In this document: piece after piece, positions 24,202 through 34,666 of the stretch
How the letters are laid out: each line of letters starts with the position of its first letter
Position numbering within the stretch: the first letter of the stretch is position 1
DNA from: a bacterium
GTDB lineage: Bacteria > 4484-113 > JAFGCY01
Assembly: GCA_020849855.1 (NCBI GenBank)
Contig: JADZFO010000061.1
Coordinates: forward strand, 13,262-77,261
DNA: 64,000 nt
Direction of reading: 5' to 3'
Notes under the pieces: model-generated
Told to the model about the DNA's origin: nothing
Database searches by the model: none
Seen by the model: only the letters and a program-made list of their open reading frames with translations
Made by a program: the position numbers and the translations under genes

Positions 24202-24943
24202 GCTCTGGCGCGCGCTGGGCGCGGAGTTCAGCGGCGCGTTCTGCATCTGTTTTTTTGGCTTTCTGGCCATTCATAACTCCGCGGGGCAGGGCCCTGCCGG
24301 TCTGCTGCACGTGGCTGCGGTCTTTGGCGCCTGCGTCGCGCTGATGCTGGCTGCCTTCATGCCACTCTCCGGCGGGCACTTCAACCCGGCTGCGACCCTG
24401 GCCGCCCTGAGCCTGGGCCATGTTAGGCCCCTGCGGGCCATAGCCCACGTGCTCGCCCAGCTTGGCGGAGCGGCCCTGGCCACGGCAATCCTGGCCCTGC
24501 TGCTGGGCCAGCAGCTGGCAAGCGCGGCTCTTACACGCCTGCATGTAAACCTGAGCCTGCCGGGCGGCTTCCTGCTGGAAATGGCGGGCACAGCGCTGAT
24601 GCTGCTGGTGGCCTTCAGCCTCTCTGCCCGCCCTGGCCTGACGCGCTGGCTGCCCTGGGCCGTGGGCCTGGCGGTCAGCGTCAATGTGCTGGCCATCGGG
24701 CCGCTTACCGGCGCCTCGTTGAACCCGGCCCGCAGCTTCGGCCCAGCCCTGCTAAGCGGCGAGTGGGGCGGTTTCTGGCTCTATCTGCTTGCTCCTCTCA
24801 GCGGCGGGCTGCTTGCTGCCGGGCTGGCTCAGCTGCTCTTCAAGTCCGGCACCGCTGGCGTGAAACACAAGCGCCGGGCTACTGACAAGCTGGCACACCA
24901 GGGTCTGGAGCTGGCTGTCCCGCAGGGCGAAGAGAGCCTCTAG
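24176..24943 (+). CDS. Aquaglyceroporin-family channel (AqpS-like arsenite channel)
   Basis: A 255-residue MIP-family channel with six helices and both NPA boxes (70-72 in GGHFNPA, 183-185 in SLNPARSFGP). MIP channels pass water, glycerol or uncharged arsenite. Overlap with arsC by 26 nt points to the AqpS-type detoxification route described in Sinorhizobium: arsenate is reduced by ArsC and arsenite flows out down its gradient, without an ArsB/Acr3 pump. I chose ATG 24176; TTG at 24164 is in frame too. Confidence 0.85.
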   Translation: MPRQAPVPELWRALGAEFSGAFCICFFGFLAIHNSAGQGPAGLLHVAAVFGACVALMLAAFMPLSGGHFNPAATLAALSLGHVRPLRAIAHVLAQLGGAALATAILALLLGQQLASAALTRLHVNLSLPGGFLLEMAGTALMLLVAFSLSARPGLTRWLPWAVGLAVSVNVLAIGPLTGASLNPARSFGPALLSGEWGGFWLYLLAPLSGGLLAAGLAQLLFKSGTAGVKHKRRATDKLAHQGLELAVPQGEESL

Positions 24944-25035
24944 CAGGTCCGGCAGAGGAGGCCAGCAGGCCGCTTGTGCAGGCCGGGCCAGGCTTTGCCG
25001 ATATATGGCGTGGCCCTCAGGGGCCGGATGCGCCA

Positions 25036-26253
25036 ATGGATGTGGCCAAGGAGCTGAGCAGGACGGATCACGGCACGGCAGTCGCACTGCCGGAGTTCCG
25101 TGTGCCGATTGAGCGTGCCGTCCCCGGCATGGTCCTCTCGCGCAACCTGGAACACCGCGGGCAGATGCTCCTGCGCCACAACAGCACCCTGGACAGCGCC
25201 CTGATTGAGCGCCTGCGCGAGCAGCAGGTGGACTATATCTACATCCACTTCTCGGACCAGGATGTGGAGTTCTACAAGCGCCTGGTGCTGAACCATGACA
25301 ACCCGCCCACCTATGAAGGCATGGGGCGGATGCTGCGGGACGCTTTCTGGGAGCTGGTGCCCTCCTTTGCCCGTCCGGAGTACTGCACGCGCGAAGCCTC
25401 CGTTGCGCGCATTGTTGAAGAGACGATCCACCACACCATCGACCTGTTGTTCTCTTCACAGCGCTGCTTTGAGCTGCTGCGCCAGACGCGCTTCTTCCAG
25501 GCGCGGCCGGTGCGGCACTGCCCAACGGCCTGGGTCTACAGCCTCTGCATCGGCGCGGGCCTTGGCTATAACGTGCCGCATCTGCTGGACCTGGGCATCG
25601 CCGCGCTCTTTTATGACGTGGGCATGCTGCGGGTCAACCCGCGGGTGCTGGCCAAGCCCGGTCGCCTGACCGAGGCGGAGTGGGGCGAGGTGCGCAAGCA
25701 CAGCTACTTTGGCCGGCGGATTCTGGAGGAAGTGAACTCCTTCTCATCCACGGCGGCAATCGTGGCCTTTGAGCACCATGAGAATTACTACGGCGGCGGC
25801 TATCCCAAGAACAAGCGCGGATCCTCGATCCACGAGTTCAGCCAGATCGTCAGCCTCGCGGACAAGTTCGCCGCCCTGGTAACCGCGCGAGATTACCGCC
25901 AGCGCTTCCAGCCCTACCAGGCCTATGAAATGCTGCTGGCGCAGACCAAGAGCAGCGTCAGCCCGCGGATCTTTGTCGCCTTCCTCAAGCATGTGCTGCT
26001 CTATCCGCGCGGCAGCATGCTGCGCCTGAGTACCGGCGAGATCGCTGAGCCCGTGTCCTTCCCGCTGCACCTGCCCACACGGCCGACAGTGATGATCACC
26101 CACGGACCGGAGGGGCACAGCGTTGTCGGTGCGCCGCGCATGATCCATCTGGTTGAGCATCCGCAGATCGGCATCGAGAGCTTTGCCATCGTTGAGGAGC
26201 AGCAGCGCTGGAGCCAGGCCGAGCCCGAGCCCCTGCGCCTGGAGCGGATCTAG
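25036..26253 (+). CDS. HD-GYP-like protein with a degenerate HD site
   Basis: A 405-residue protein. The C-terminal half follows the HD-GYP phosphodiesterase pattern: KPGRLTEAEW (207-216), H222 region, HHEN (247-250) and GGGYP (253-257), ADKFAAL. The defining HD pair reads YD (193-194, in ALFYDVGM), so a metal-ligand His is lost. HD-GYP enzymes break down cyclic di-GMP; this one may bind rather than cleave it. The N-terminal 150 residues match the usual HD-GYP leader domain. An earlier in-frame GTG is at 24976. It overlaps the convergent DUF2071 gene by 4 nt. Confidence 0.75.
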   Translation: MDVAKELSRTDHGTAVALPEFRVPIERAVPGMVLSRNLEHRGQMLLRHNSTLDSALIERLREQQVDYIYIHFSDQDVEFYKRLVLNHDNPPTYEGMGRMLRDAFWELVPSFARPEYCTREASVARIVEETIHHTIDLLFSSQRCFELLRQTRFFQARPVRHCPTAWVYSLCIGAGLGYNVPHLLDLGIAALFYDVGMLRVNPRVLAKPGRLTEAEWGEVRKHSYFGRRILEEVNSFSSTAAIVAFEHHENYYGGGYPKNKRGSSIHEFSQIVSLADKFAALVTARDYRQRFQPYQAYEMLLAQTKSSVSPRIFVAFLKHVLLYPRGSMLRLSTGEIAEPVSFPLHLPTRPTVMITHGPEGHSVVGAPRMIHLVEHPQIGIESFAIVEEQQRWSQAEPEPLRLERI

Positions 26254-27077
26254 GCCAGCGGCTGCAGCTTGAAGATCTCCACATCCACGCTGTCAGCCAG
26301 CATGCAGTGGTCCGGCGGGCGGCCCGGCGGGTCAAAGCCATTCCAGACCAGCGGCTGTTCATCCCAGACCGCAGCTTTCACTGGCGCGACGCGATAGGGC
26401 GCGTGGTGCACAGCGCCGCTGAACAGGCGTCCTCGGCGGTAATCGAAAGCAAAAAGCAGGTAGCGCTCGGCGAGGAAGAACTCCAGGCTGCCGGGCTCGG
26501 CCTCCTGCAACAGCGGCTCCGGCTTGCCGGATGGGATGGGCCAGGTGAACTGCGCGCGGCCATAAGGCCGGCGAGTCTCAATGCCCAGGCTGCGCGCACT
26601 GCTGCGCCCGCGGCGCCGGCACTGGTATGTGTGCAGCTGCGTGCCGTCCAGCAGGGCCGCACGCATGCTGGCGTGCTCATAGGGCAGGTTGTAGAGGCTG
26701 CGCGCGCCAAGCACGGCCAGAGGCTGGTTGCAATCGAGACTGAAGAACCAGACGCCGGGACGGCCGTGTGAGTCGTGCACGTAGGTGCGGACGTTCAGCT
26801 CAAGGAAGTCACTGAAGCCGGGTATGGCGGGCCAGCCGGCCAGAGTCACGCGGCGCATCAGGAAGGGTACTACGCCAATATATGCTCTGCCATCGTATGT
26901 GTCAAGATGTAGACCATGCGGCAGACGGTACTGGATCTCCCCCGCCGGGTATTCCCAGTGCGCAAAAAGCAGGCGCTCCCAGCGGTTGCGCATGAAAGCG
27001 CGGCCGGCCGGACGCTGACGCGGGGCAAGGCGCTGCTCCAGGCTGGGGCCGGATTGCTGCTCCTGATTGGGATGCAC
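26250..27077 (-). CDS. DUF2071 (YqjF-like) protein
   Basis: A 275-residue soluble protein. LLFAHWEYPAGEIQYRLP, then YIGVVPFLM, FLELNVRTYV and PGVWFFSLD are the successive signatures of DUF2071/YqjF proteins, which resemble acetoacetate-decarboxylase-like barrels. The reaction is unknown. It is a single-gene unit. The GTG at 27077 follows TACAAT by 6 nt. Confidence 0.8.
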   Translation of the reverse strand: MHPNQEQQSGPSLEQRLAPRQRPAGRAFMRNRWERLLFAHWEYPAGEIQYRLPHGLHLDTYDGRAYIGVVPFLMRRVTLAGWPAIPGFSDFLELNVRTYVHDSHGRPGVWFFSLDCNQPLAVLGARSLYNLPYEHASMRAALLDGTQLHTYQCRRRGRSSARSLGIETRRPYGRAQFTWPIPSGKPEPLLQEAEPGSLEFFLAERYLLFAFDYRRGRLFSGAVHHAPYRVAPVKAAVWDEQPLVWNGFDPPGRPPDHCMLADSVDVEIFKLQPLA

Positions 27078-27083
27078 GCGGGG

Positions 27084-27089
27084 ATTGTA
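27084..27089 (-). promoter_or_regulatory. -10 box, leaderless start of DUF2071 gene
   Basis: Minus-strand TACAAT, then CCCCGC, then GTG at 27077. Confidence 0.6.
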
Positions 27090-27151
27090 ATGGGCGAAGC
27101 CGATCGCAGCCTGGAGGTCTGGCTCAAGCCCGCCACACAGGGCGGCCGCGC

Positions 27152-27157
27152 TAAACT
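27152..27157 (+). promoter_or_regulatory. -10 box, leaderless start of channel gene
   Basis: TAAACT, then AGCCGA, then ATG at 27164. Confidence 0.5.
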
Positions 27158-27163
27158 AGCCGA

Positions 27164-28018
27164 ATGGAGAAGGCCCCTGAGCCTGCAGCCGGCGCTGCAG
27201 ATGCGAACGCGCTGCCATCCGGACGCGCGAGCACGGCGCCGCCGTATCACCACCGCCTGAAGCTGGAGCTGCTGACCGGCCTGCTGACCATGCTGTCAAT
27301 AGCCGCAGCCTCGGTGCTGATGCTGGATCTCTGCCCCGAGATGCTCGGCGCATTCCCGCTGCGCGCCGCGCTGATCTTGGTCGATACCCTGTGCTGCGTC
27401 TACTTCTGGTGGGAGTACTTCCACAACCTGCGCACCCATCCTGACCAGCGGGCCTATGTGCTGACACGCAGCCTCTGGCTGCTGGGGGCGATACCCTGGC
27501 TCTGGCCCCTGCGCTGGCTGCGCATCGGCCGGGTGCTGCGCTTCATCCTGATCTTCCGCCTCAGTCCGCAGGCGCGCGAGGCCTGGCGCTACTGGGTCCG
27601 GGCGCTGCTGCATCACCCCGTTGACCTGCTGCTGATCGCCACCGCGCTGCTGCTGCTTGGCGGCAGCTCTCTGCTGTACCTGGTGGAGCGCGGCCGCGGC
27701 GGGACAATTCACACCTGGTGGGATGCGCTGTGGCTGGCGGTGACCAGCGCGACCACGGACAGCTATGGAGACGTAGCTCCGGTCACGCCGCTGGGCCGCA
27801 TTATCAGCATCTCCATAGCCTTCCTGGGCATCGCGATAATCGGCAGCCTGACCGCAGTTATCACCGGCTACATCATTCGTGAGCCAGCGCCGGGCGAGGC
27901 CGAGACGCAGGTGGAGCTGCGGCGCATCAAGCGCCAGCTGCGACGTATCGAAAGGCAGCTATGCCGCAATGAAAGCGTCAGGGATGGTCAGCACAGCGGC
28001 GGCGATCAAGCGGGATAG
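27164..28018 (+). CDS. Voltage-gated potassium-channel-like protein with altered selectivity filter
   Basis: A 284-residue ion-channel homologue with six helices. An S4-like, arginine-spaced stretch (LRWLRIGRVLRF, about 116-127) and a pore loop after S5 are visible. The selectivity filter reads TTDSYGD (197-203) where K+ channels have TVGYGD, so the first filter Gly is Ser and Val is Asp. The C-terminus is a basic coiled coil (RRIKRQLRRIERQ), likely for tetramer assembly. Ion selectivity cannot be told from sequence. Confidence 0.75.
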   Translation: MEKAPEPAAGAADANALPSGRASTAPPYHHRLKLELLTGLLTMLSIAAASVLMLDLCPEMLGAFPLRAALILVDTLCCVYFWWEYFHNLRTHPDQRAYVLTRSLWLLGAIPWLWPLRWLRIGRVLRFILIFRLSPQAREAWRYWVRALLHHPVDLLLIATALLLLGGSSLLYLVERGRGGTIHTWWDALWLAVTSATTDSYGDVAPVTPLGRIISISIAFLGIAIIGSLTAVITGYIIREPAPGEAETQVELRRIKRQLRRIERQLCRNESVRDGQHSGGDQAG

Positions 28019-28038
28019 CCGCTGCGGCCGCGGTCACT

Positions 28039-28044
28039 TAGAAT
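28039..28044 (+). promoter_or_regulatory. -10 box, leaderless start
   Basis: TAGAAT, then CTGGGC, then ATG at 28051. Confidence 0.55.
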
Positions 28045-28050
28045 CTGGGC

Positions 28051-29796
28051 ATGAGAAACGGGTGGCTCCTTGTCCATTGCTCCAGCCTGCTGGCTGCGCT
28101 GCTGATTGGATTTGCCAGTGCAGATGAGCCTGCCGAGGCTGCTGCAGCCGCAAACGCAGACATTGCCGAAGCAGCTTTGCCCAGGGACCTGCCACCGTTC
28201 AATGAGGTTTTCGGGAGCGCGCCGCTGCCGACAGGAGATGCGCTCTGGGACCGCTACAGCAGTGAGGTCTTCCTTCGGGCGCAGCATCCGCCAGAGGACC
28301 TGCAGGGCTGGCACCCGGCGCTGCTGGATGAGGAAACCCTGATCAGCTGGGCCGATCTTGGCGCCGACCCGCGCTACTGGGAGCTGTACCACTACTGCCT
28401 TTATGGCCAAGCGGAATACAACTACTTTGAGCTGAGCCTGCAGGACGCTTATCTGGAAGGGGCGCAGGCCGAGCTGCAGTCAAAGCGCGAGCTGGCCTAC
28501 ATGAAGCGTGAAGCCGCGCCGGCTGCTCCGCCCTGGCTGGCGCCCTATGAGGCGCTGGTTGAGCAGACTCCGGAGCCGGAGATAGCCGAACTGGTTGGCG
28601 CCAGCCTGACTCCGCTGAAGATCCTGCGCCAGCGTGGTGAGGCCAGTCTGACGGCGGAGCTGCGCTGGCAGGAGATCGAGAGCACCCTGTCGGCGGTCAG
28701 CCACGCGGAGTGGGTTCTGCAGGACGCCATTGGCCGCTGGCCCAGGCCGGACCGCAGAAGCGGCGTGCGCCTGCCGGCAGCCCGGGCAGGCAAAGCCTGG
28801 ACGCCGCAAGCGCTGGATGCTATCAGCCAGGCTCAGCCACAGCTCGCCTGGCCCAGCTATGCCCGCGCGCAGTTTCTGGCCCTGCAGGGCGACGAGGCCG
28901 GCGCGCTGGCGCAGCTTCGGGCGGGCAACGCCGCCGGGGTTTACGAGCTGCCCTTTTTGTTTCCGCTCAGTGCGGTGGCCGGCAGGACCGCCGCCTTCAG
29001 CGATCCGGGGAACCTCGCGGTTGCCGGGCTGGTGCTGGACAGCGGCTGCACGGAAACACCGCCGGCGGTGCTCTTCGAGGACTGGGGCCTGAATGCTTAT
29101 GCGCAGTCTGTCGTTTTGTCCGGTGACAGCACGGCGATGCAGGACCTGCATGTCTATGGCCTGCGTCTGGCGGCCACGCGGCGCAGCGACCCGCGGTTTA
29201 TGTTCAGCGCCGGCAACCTGCTTTCAGACCTGGCCAGGGCCTGGCTGGAGAACGCGCCTCAGCTGGACGAGGAGCGCCGGCGCCTTCTGGAGCTCGAGGC
29301 GGAGCTCTTCGCCGATGTTCCGCAGATCCTGTTTGACTACACTCCCGGCGAAACCGTGATGGACTACCACCGCAGCAGCATGCCAGCCGGCTACGTGGCC
29401 TATTACCTGCAGATGCCTTCCGGAGCGGCGGAATCGATCTGGCCGCTGCGGCTTGGCGACTGGGACGGACCGGAAGATGCGGCCTGGTACAACGCTGTCT
29501 TCGGCCCCGGGCAGTTCTTTAATTACCTGCCACGCTGGGCCAGCCTGCAGTACAGGGGTGTAGTGCGGGAGTATCCGGCGCCGCCCCGGGAAGGCGAAGT
29601 GCCAGTTGAGCCCACCCCCCTTCCGGATCACCAGACAGTAGTGACTCGCTGGGCCCTGAACGGTCTGGCCCTGGATTATGCGCAGCAGCTCGGCGCGGAG
29701 TACACCGCTGTAATGCTGGCCGAACTAGCACGCCTGGACTACCGCCAGTTGCCCCCGCGTGAAAGCTGGCCGCTTAAGGGCGAGACACAGGACTAA
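28051..29796 (+). CDS. Hypothetical secreted protein, paralogue of the gene at 20253
   Basis: A 581-residue protein with a signal peptide (residues 1 to about 25) and an otherwise soluble, Ala/Leu/Trp-rich, helical domain that looks TPR-like in places (AGALAQLRAGN). I do not recognise the family. The block AALAQLRAGN, FPLSA, MQDLHVYGLRLA is shared in order with the membrane-anchored protein at 20253-21653. It lacks the multi-pass partner gene present there, and appears alone downstream of the channel gene. Confidence 0.65.
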   Translation: MRNGWLLVHCSSLLAALLIGFASADEPAEAAAAANADIAEAALPRDLPPFNEVFGSAPLPTGDALWDRYSSEVFLRAQHPPEDLQGWHPALLDEETLISWADLGADPRYWELYHYCLYGQAEYNYFELSLQDAYLEGAQAELQSKRELAYMKREAAPAAPPWLAPYEALVEQTPEPEIAELVGASLTPLKILRQRGEASLTAELRWQEIESTLSAVSHAEWVLQDAIGRWPRPDRRSGVRLPAARAGKAWTPQALDAISQAQPQLAWPSYARAQFLALQGDEAGALAQLRAGNAAGVYELPFLFPLSAVAGRTAAFSDPGNLAVAGLVLDSGCTETPPAVLFEDWGLNAYAQSVVLSGDSTAMQDLHVYGLRLAATRRSDPRFMFSAGNLLSDLARAWLENAPQLDEERRRLLELEAELFADVPQILFDYTPGETVMDYHRSSMPAGYVAYYLQMPSGAAESIWPLRLGDWDGPEDAAWYNAVFGPGQFFNYLPRWASLQYRGVVREYPAPPREGEVPVEPTPLPDHQTVVTRWALNGLALDYAQQLGAEYTAVMLAELARLDYRQLPPRESWPLKGETQD

Positions 29797-29805
29797 ACCG
29801 GCGGG

Positions 29806-30843
29806 CTACCAGGGGCAGGGCGGGAAGCCGGTGTTCGGCCCGGTCAGCGGCGCGCCCAGCAGCTGCAGGTAAGTCTGGCTGCTGTGGTTCCAGGCCACCT
29901 GCTGGCAGAAGTCCGGCCACTGCATGTTGATGTTGTTTGGCAGGCTCTCGCTGGGGCCAGGCTGGGTATAGTCCGCGCCACTGAGCTGCAGCCCCTCATA
30001 GACCGTGTCAAAGAGGCCCCGCAGGAGCAGCGGGCAGGAGATGTAAGGCTCATACATGTCCGGGATGCTGCCCACATCGCTCCAGCCGCGAGGCACCAGG
30101 TCAAGCTCGTTGAATACACGAAGCGCGCTGTAGCCAAAGCGCTGTTCGTAGTACTGGGCGTAGTTCGCATTGCCCGCGGTCGGCGCGGCAAAGGTCGTGC
30201 TGAACAGGTTGACCGGCAGCGGCTCAAGGGAGAGCTCGTAGTCCAGCCTGCAGCTCATCAGGTTCGCCAGGCAGCCGCCGAGGCTGTGGCCGGTGACATA
30301 AACCGCGATCTCGCCGCGCCAGCGCGCCTGGCCGCTGAGGAATTCCCAGGCCGTCAGGGGACTGAGCCCGACCTCCGCCTGCTCATTTGCCGGGTCTTCG
30401 CCAACAAGGTAGTAGCTACTCTTCAGCGAGCTGAGCTGATGGACCCCGTAATGCGCGCCGGTCGAGACTTCGTTGTAGGCATCGAGCTGCCCGACCTGCC
30501 AGGGGTTGGTCATGGTGATGATGTCGCCGTCTTCATACCAGTCGGTGATGAAGGACCAGTCGGTGCCGCGGATGACGATGGCGAAGACAGGCCTGCCGCG
30601 CTGCTTGGCCACATAGAACATATTGCTGCGGTTGCTGGAAAGGCCGGGGCCCCAGGCGATCAGCCAGTCATTGGCAGTGGAAAAGCCGGGGTTGCGCAGG
30701 GCGGCGTTGATGTCTGTACGCATGCGCTGGCACTGCTGGGCAACGCTTTCGCCGGGGTTAGCCGTCTCATCGGTATAGGCCAGGGCGCAGAGGGTCATAT
30801 GCACCTGGAGCTCGCTGGAATCAAAGGAACGCTGAGCAGACAT
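29806..30843 (-). CDS. Class 3 (fungal-type) lipase
   Basis: A 345-residue alpha/beta hydrolase of the lipase_3 family. The nucleophile elbow is GHSLG with S187, preceded by a lipase lid/oxyanion stretch FAIVIRGTDW (87-96). An Asp in NELDLVPRG and a His in AWNHSSQTYL are placed to complete the triad. No signal peptide is seen, so secretion is uncertain. Start ATG 30843 has AAGGAG 7 nt upstream, unlike the leaderless neighbours, and a TATATT box further up. Confidence 0.8.
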   Translation of the reverse strand: MSAQRSFDSSELQVHMTLCALAYTDETANPGESVAQQCQRMRTDINAALRNPGFSTANDWLIAWGPGLSSNRSNMFYVAKQRGRPVFAIVIRGTDWSFITDWYEDGDIITMTNPWQVGQLDAYNEVSTGAHYGVHQLSSLKSSYYLVGEDPANEQAEVGLSPLTAWEFLSGQARWRGEIAVYVTGHSLGGCLANLMSCRLDYELSLEPLPVNLFSTTFAAPTAGNANYAQYYEQRFGYSALRVFNELDLVPRGWSDVGSIPDMYEPYISCPLLLRGLFDTVYEGLQLSGADYTQPGPSESLPNNINMQWPDFCQQVAWNHSSQTYLQLLGAPLTGPNTGFPPCPW

Positions 30844-30989
30844 AACTCTCTCCTTGGCTGAGGGGGATGACCGGGCGAATATAGCACCGCTGGCGCAGCG
30901 CAAGACGGGATTCACCAAAGCTATACAAATGCCGACAAAGTGCGGGCGGGAGGGTCTTGTCGACCCGCCGGCCTGGGCTGCGCCCTGCC

Positions 30990-30995
30990 TATAAT
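30990..30995 (+). promoter_or_regulatory. -10 box, leaderless start of acs
   Basis: Consensus TATAAT, then CAGGCG, then ATG at 31002. A degraded GGGTC/GACCC palindromic repeat lies just upstream (30944-30970). Confidence 0.7.
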
Positions 30996-31001
30996 CAGGC
31001 G

Positions 31002-33071
<2,070 letters not shown>

Positions 33072-33072
33072 A

Positions 33073-34629
33073 ATGTCGGCGCAGCAATCGGAGCTGAGCT
33101 TGTTGAAGTCATTTCTTGCCATGTATGACTTGCGTTCCGCGTTGGAGGTGATTGGTCTACTAAACGGGCACACAATGTATTTACCTGTCATTGAACCAGA
33201 GTACAAGAAGATTCCCTACCCATGGAACTACTTGCTAAAACTAATGGTTGCCAGAGGTCAACCGTCTGGAGCCCTCGACTTGAAGATTATTCTAGCAACG
33301 TGTGTCCGATATCTAGTCCTCTACTGCAATGATCAGGGAGTGGGAAGGAACTTCGATAGGGATGCACTTGAGACCACTATGGCGATGGTGTTCGAGCTTG
33401 GTGGCCCACCAAATGAAAACCATCTTAGTCCTGGCATAAGAACGCTATTACATATTACAAGAGTGTTGCCTGTTCAAGCAAGGCTTCAAGGCAATCCAAG
33501 TCATGCAATAGGACGTGCTGCAAGGCTATTCAGAGAGATACCTGTTGCAATAAATCTTCAGCAAAAGCTGGACACAGAGCTGAATCAATGCATCGGACTG
33601 ACAACAGAAGAGGCTATGGTTCCAGGGATTGCGTTTGCAATAACGCAAAGTTCAAAAGTTCGTCAGTGGAAACCTGCTGGCTTAAAGCTTGACTCATTTA
33701 TGACTAGTCAACAAATTACTGATTGGCTAAATGAATTTAGTATCACTCCAGCAGACTATCGTAAAGCAGTGAATGGTGGAAGCAAGTCCGTTGATGAGAT
33801 TGCGGATCGCTATGAGTTGGATCCTTTACTATATCATCCTGTTATTAAGTTAGAAAATCCTGAATTGTATCTAATTCCTAGTCCCATTCACCTCTTGGAA
33901 TCTGTCACCACAGGCATCTTCTATCGACTGTCCCAAATCCATACGAGAAGGTGGCAGTACAGAAATGAGTTTGGCTCGAAGATTATGCGAGAGTATGTTA
34001 GGGAGCAACTTCTCAGGGGTTCAGCCAAGTCACAACTTCGAGTGTTTGATTGTGACAAGGGGTTCCAGTTACCCAAGGGTCAGAGGAAACCAGATTTTTT
34101 GATTTCAAACGGTCGTGAGTTATTAGTTATTGAATTGAAGACCGCCTTCTTTTCTACGAGACTAAAGCACTTCGTTCAAGCTGAGGAGATTAGGAACTAT
34201 GTGCGATCCAAGGATCGCTTTCGAGATCCACTTCGGCAAATCCACAGTTTCGTGCAAGCAGTGCGGGCGGGTAAGACCAGTCTTCCAAAATCGTTGGCTC
34301 AACATAAGATCGCTAAGATAGTGGTTGGATATGAGACGTTCGAATTGATAAACGCTGTCGTGCTGCCACGAGCTAGGCGGCACATGCGTAAGCGGTACAC
34401 TCGTGGTGTACAGTTCCTTGGTCTAAGTGATATGGAAATGCTTCTGGAACTATTGGAAAGAGGCATCGATATCGTCAAAGTGATGGTCGAAAAGTCATAT
34501 AGCCCAGTTTTGAAGAGTAATAACATTCAGAATCACTTAAACGGAGTGGCCAGAGCACACAGCATTACGCCGCAGTTTGACTTTATTACTGATTCTAAAG
34601 ACAGAATTATGAACTACCTCATGACTTAA
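33073..34629 (+). CDS. Orphan PD-(D/E)XK nuclease-like protein in an AT-rich islet
   Basis: A 518-residue protein of unknown family. Near residues 340-356 it reads KPDFLISNGRELLVIELK, the PD...(D/E)xK pattern of restriction-type endonucleases. The N-terminal 300 residues are helical with no motif I know. Base composition falls to about 40-45% GC from roughly 33085 to 34660, against 60-65% on both sides, and codon use shifts with it. It is thus probably acquired by transfer. A lone defence or DNA-repair nuclease is plausible (inference). No methyltransferase partner, transposase or att site is visible. Confidence 0.65.
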   Translation: MSAQQSELSLLKSFLAMYDLRSALEVIGLLNGHTMYLPVIEPEYKKIPYPWNYLLKLMVARGQPSGALDLKIILATCVRYLVLYCNDQGVGRNFDRDALETTMAMVFELGGPPNENHLSPGIRTLLHITRVLPVQARLQGNPSHAIGRAARLFREIPVAINLQQKLDTELNQCIGLTTEEAMVPGIAFAITQSSKVRQWKPAGLKLDSFMTSQQITDWLNEFSITPADYRKAVNGGSKSVDEIADRYELDPLLYHPVIKLENPELYLIPSPIHLLESVTTGIFYRLSQIHTRRWQYRNEFGSKIMREYVREQLLRGSAKSQLRVFDCDKGFQLPKGQRKPDFLISNGRELLVIELKTAFFSTRLKHFVQAEEIRNYVRSKDRFRDPLRQIHSFVQAVRAGKTSLPKSLAQHKIAKIVVGYETFELINAVVLPRARRHMRKRYTRGVQFLGLSDMEMLLELLERGIDIVKVMVEKSYSPVLKSNNIQNHLNGVARAHSITPQFDFITDSKDRIMNYLMT

Positions 34630-34666
34630 CAACCCATTTCAGAAGTTTCAAGTGCATAATGCAACT

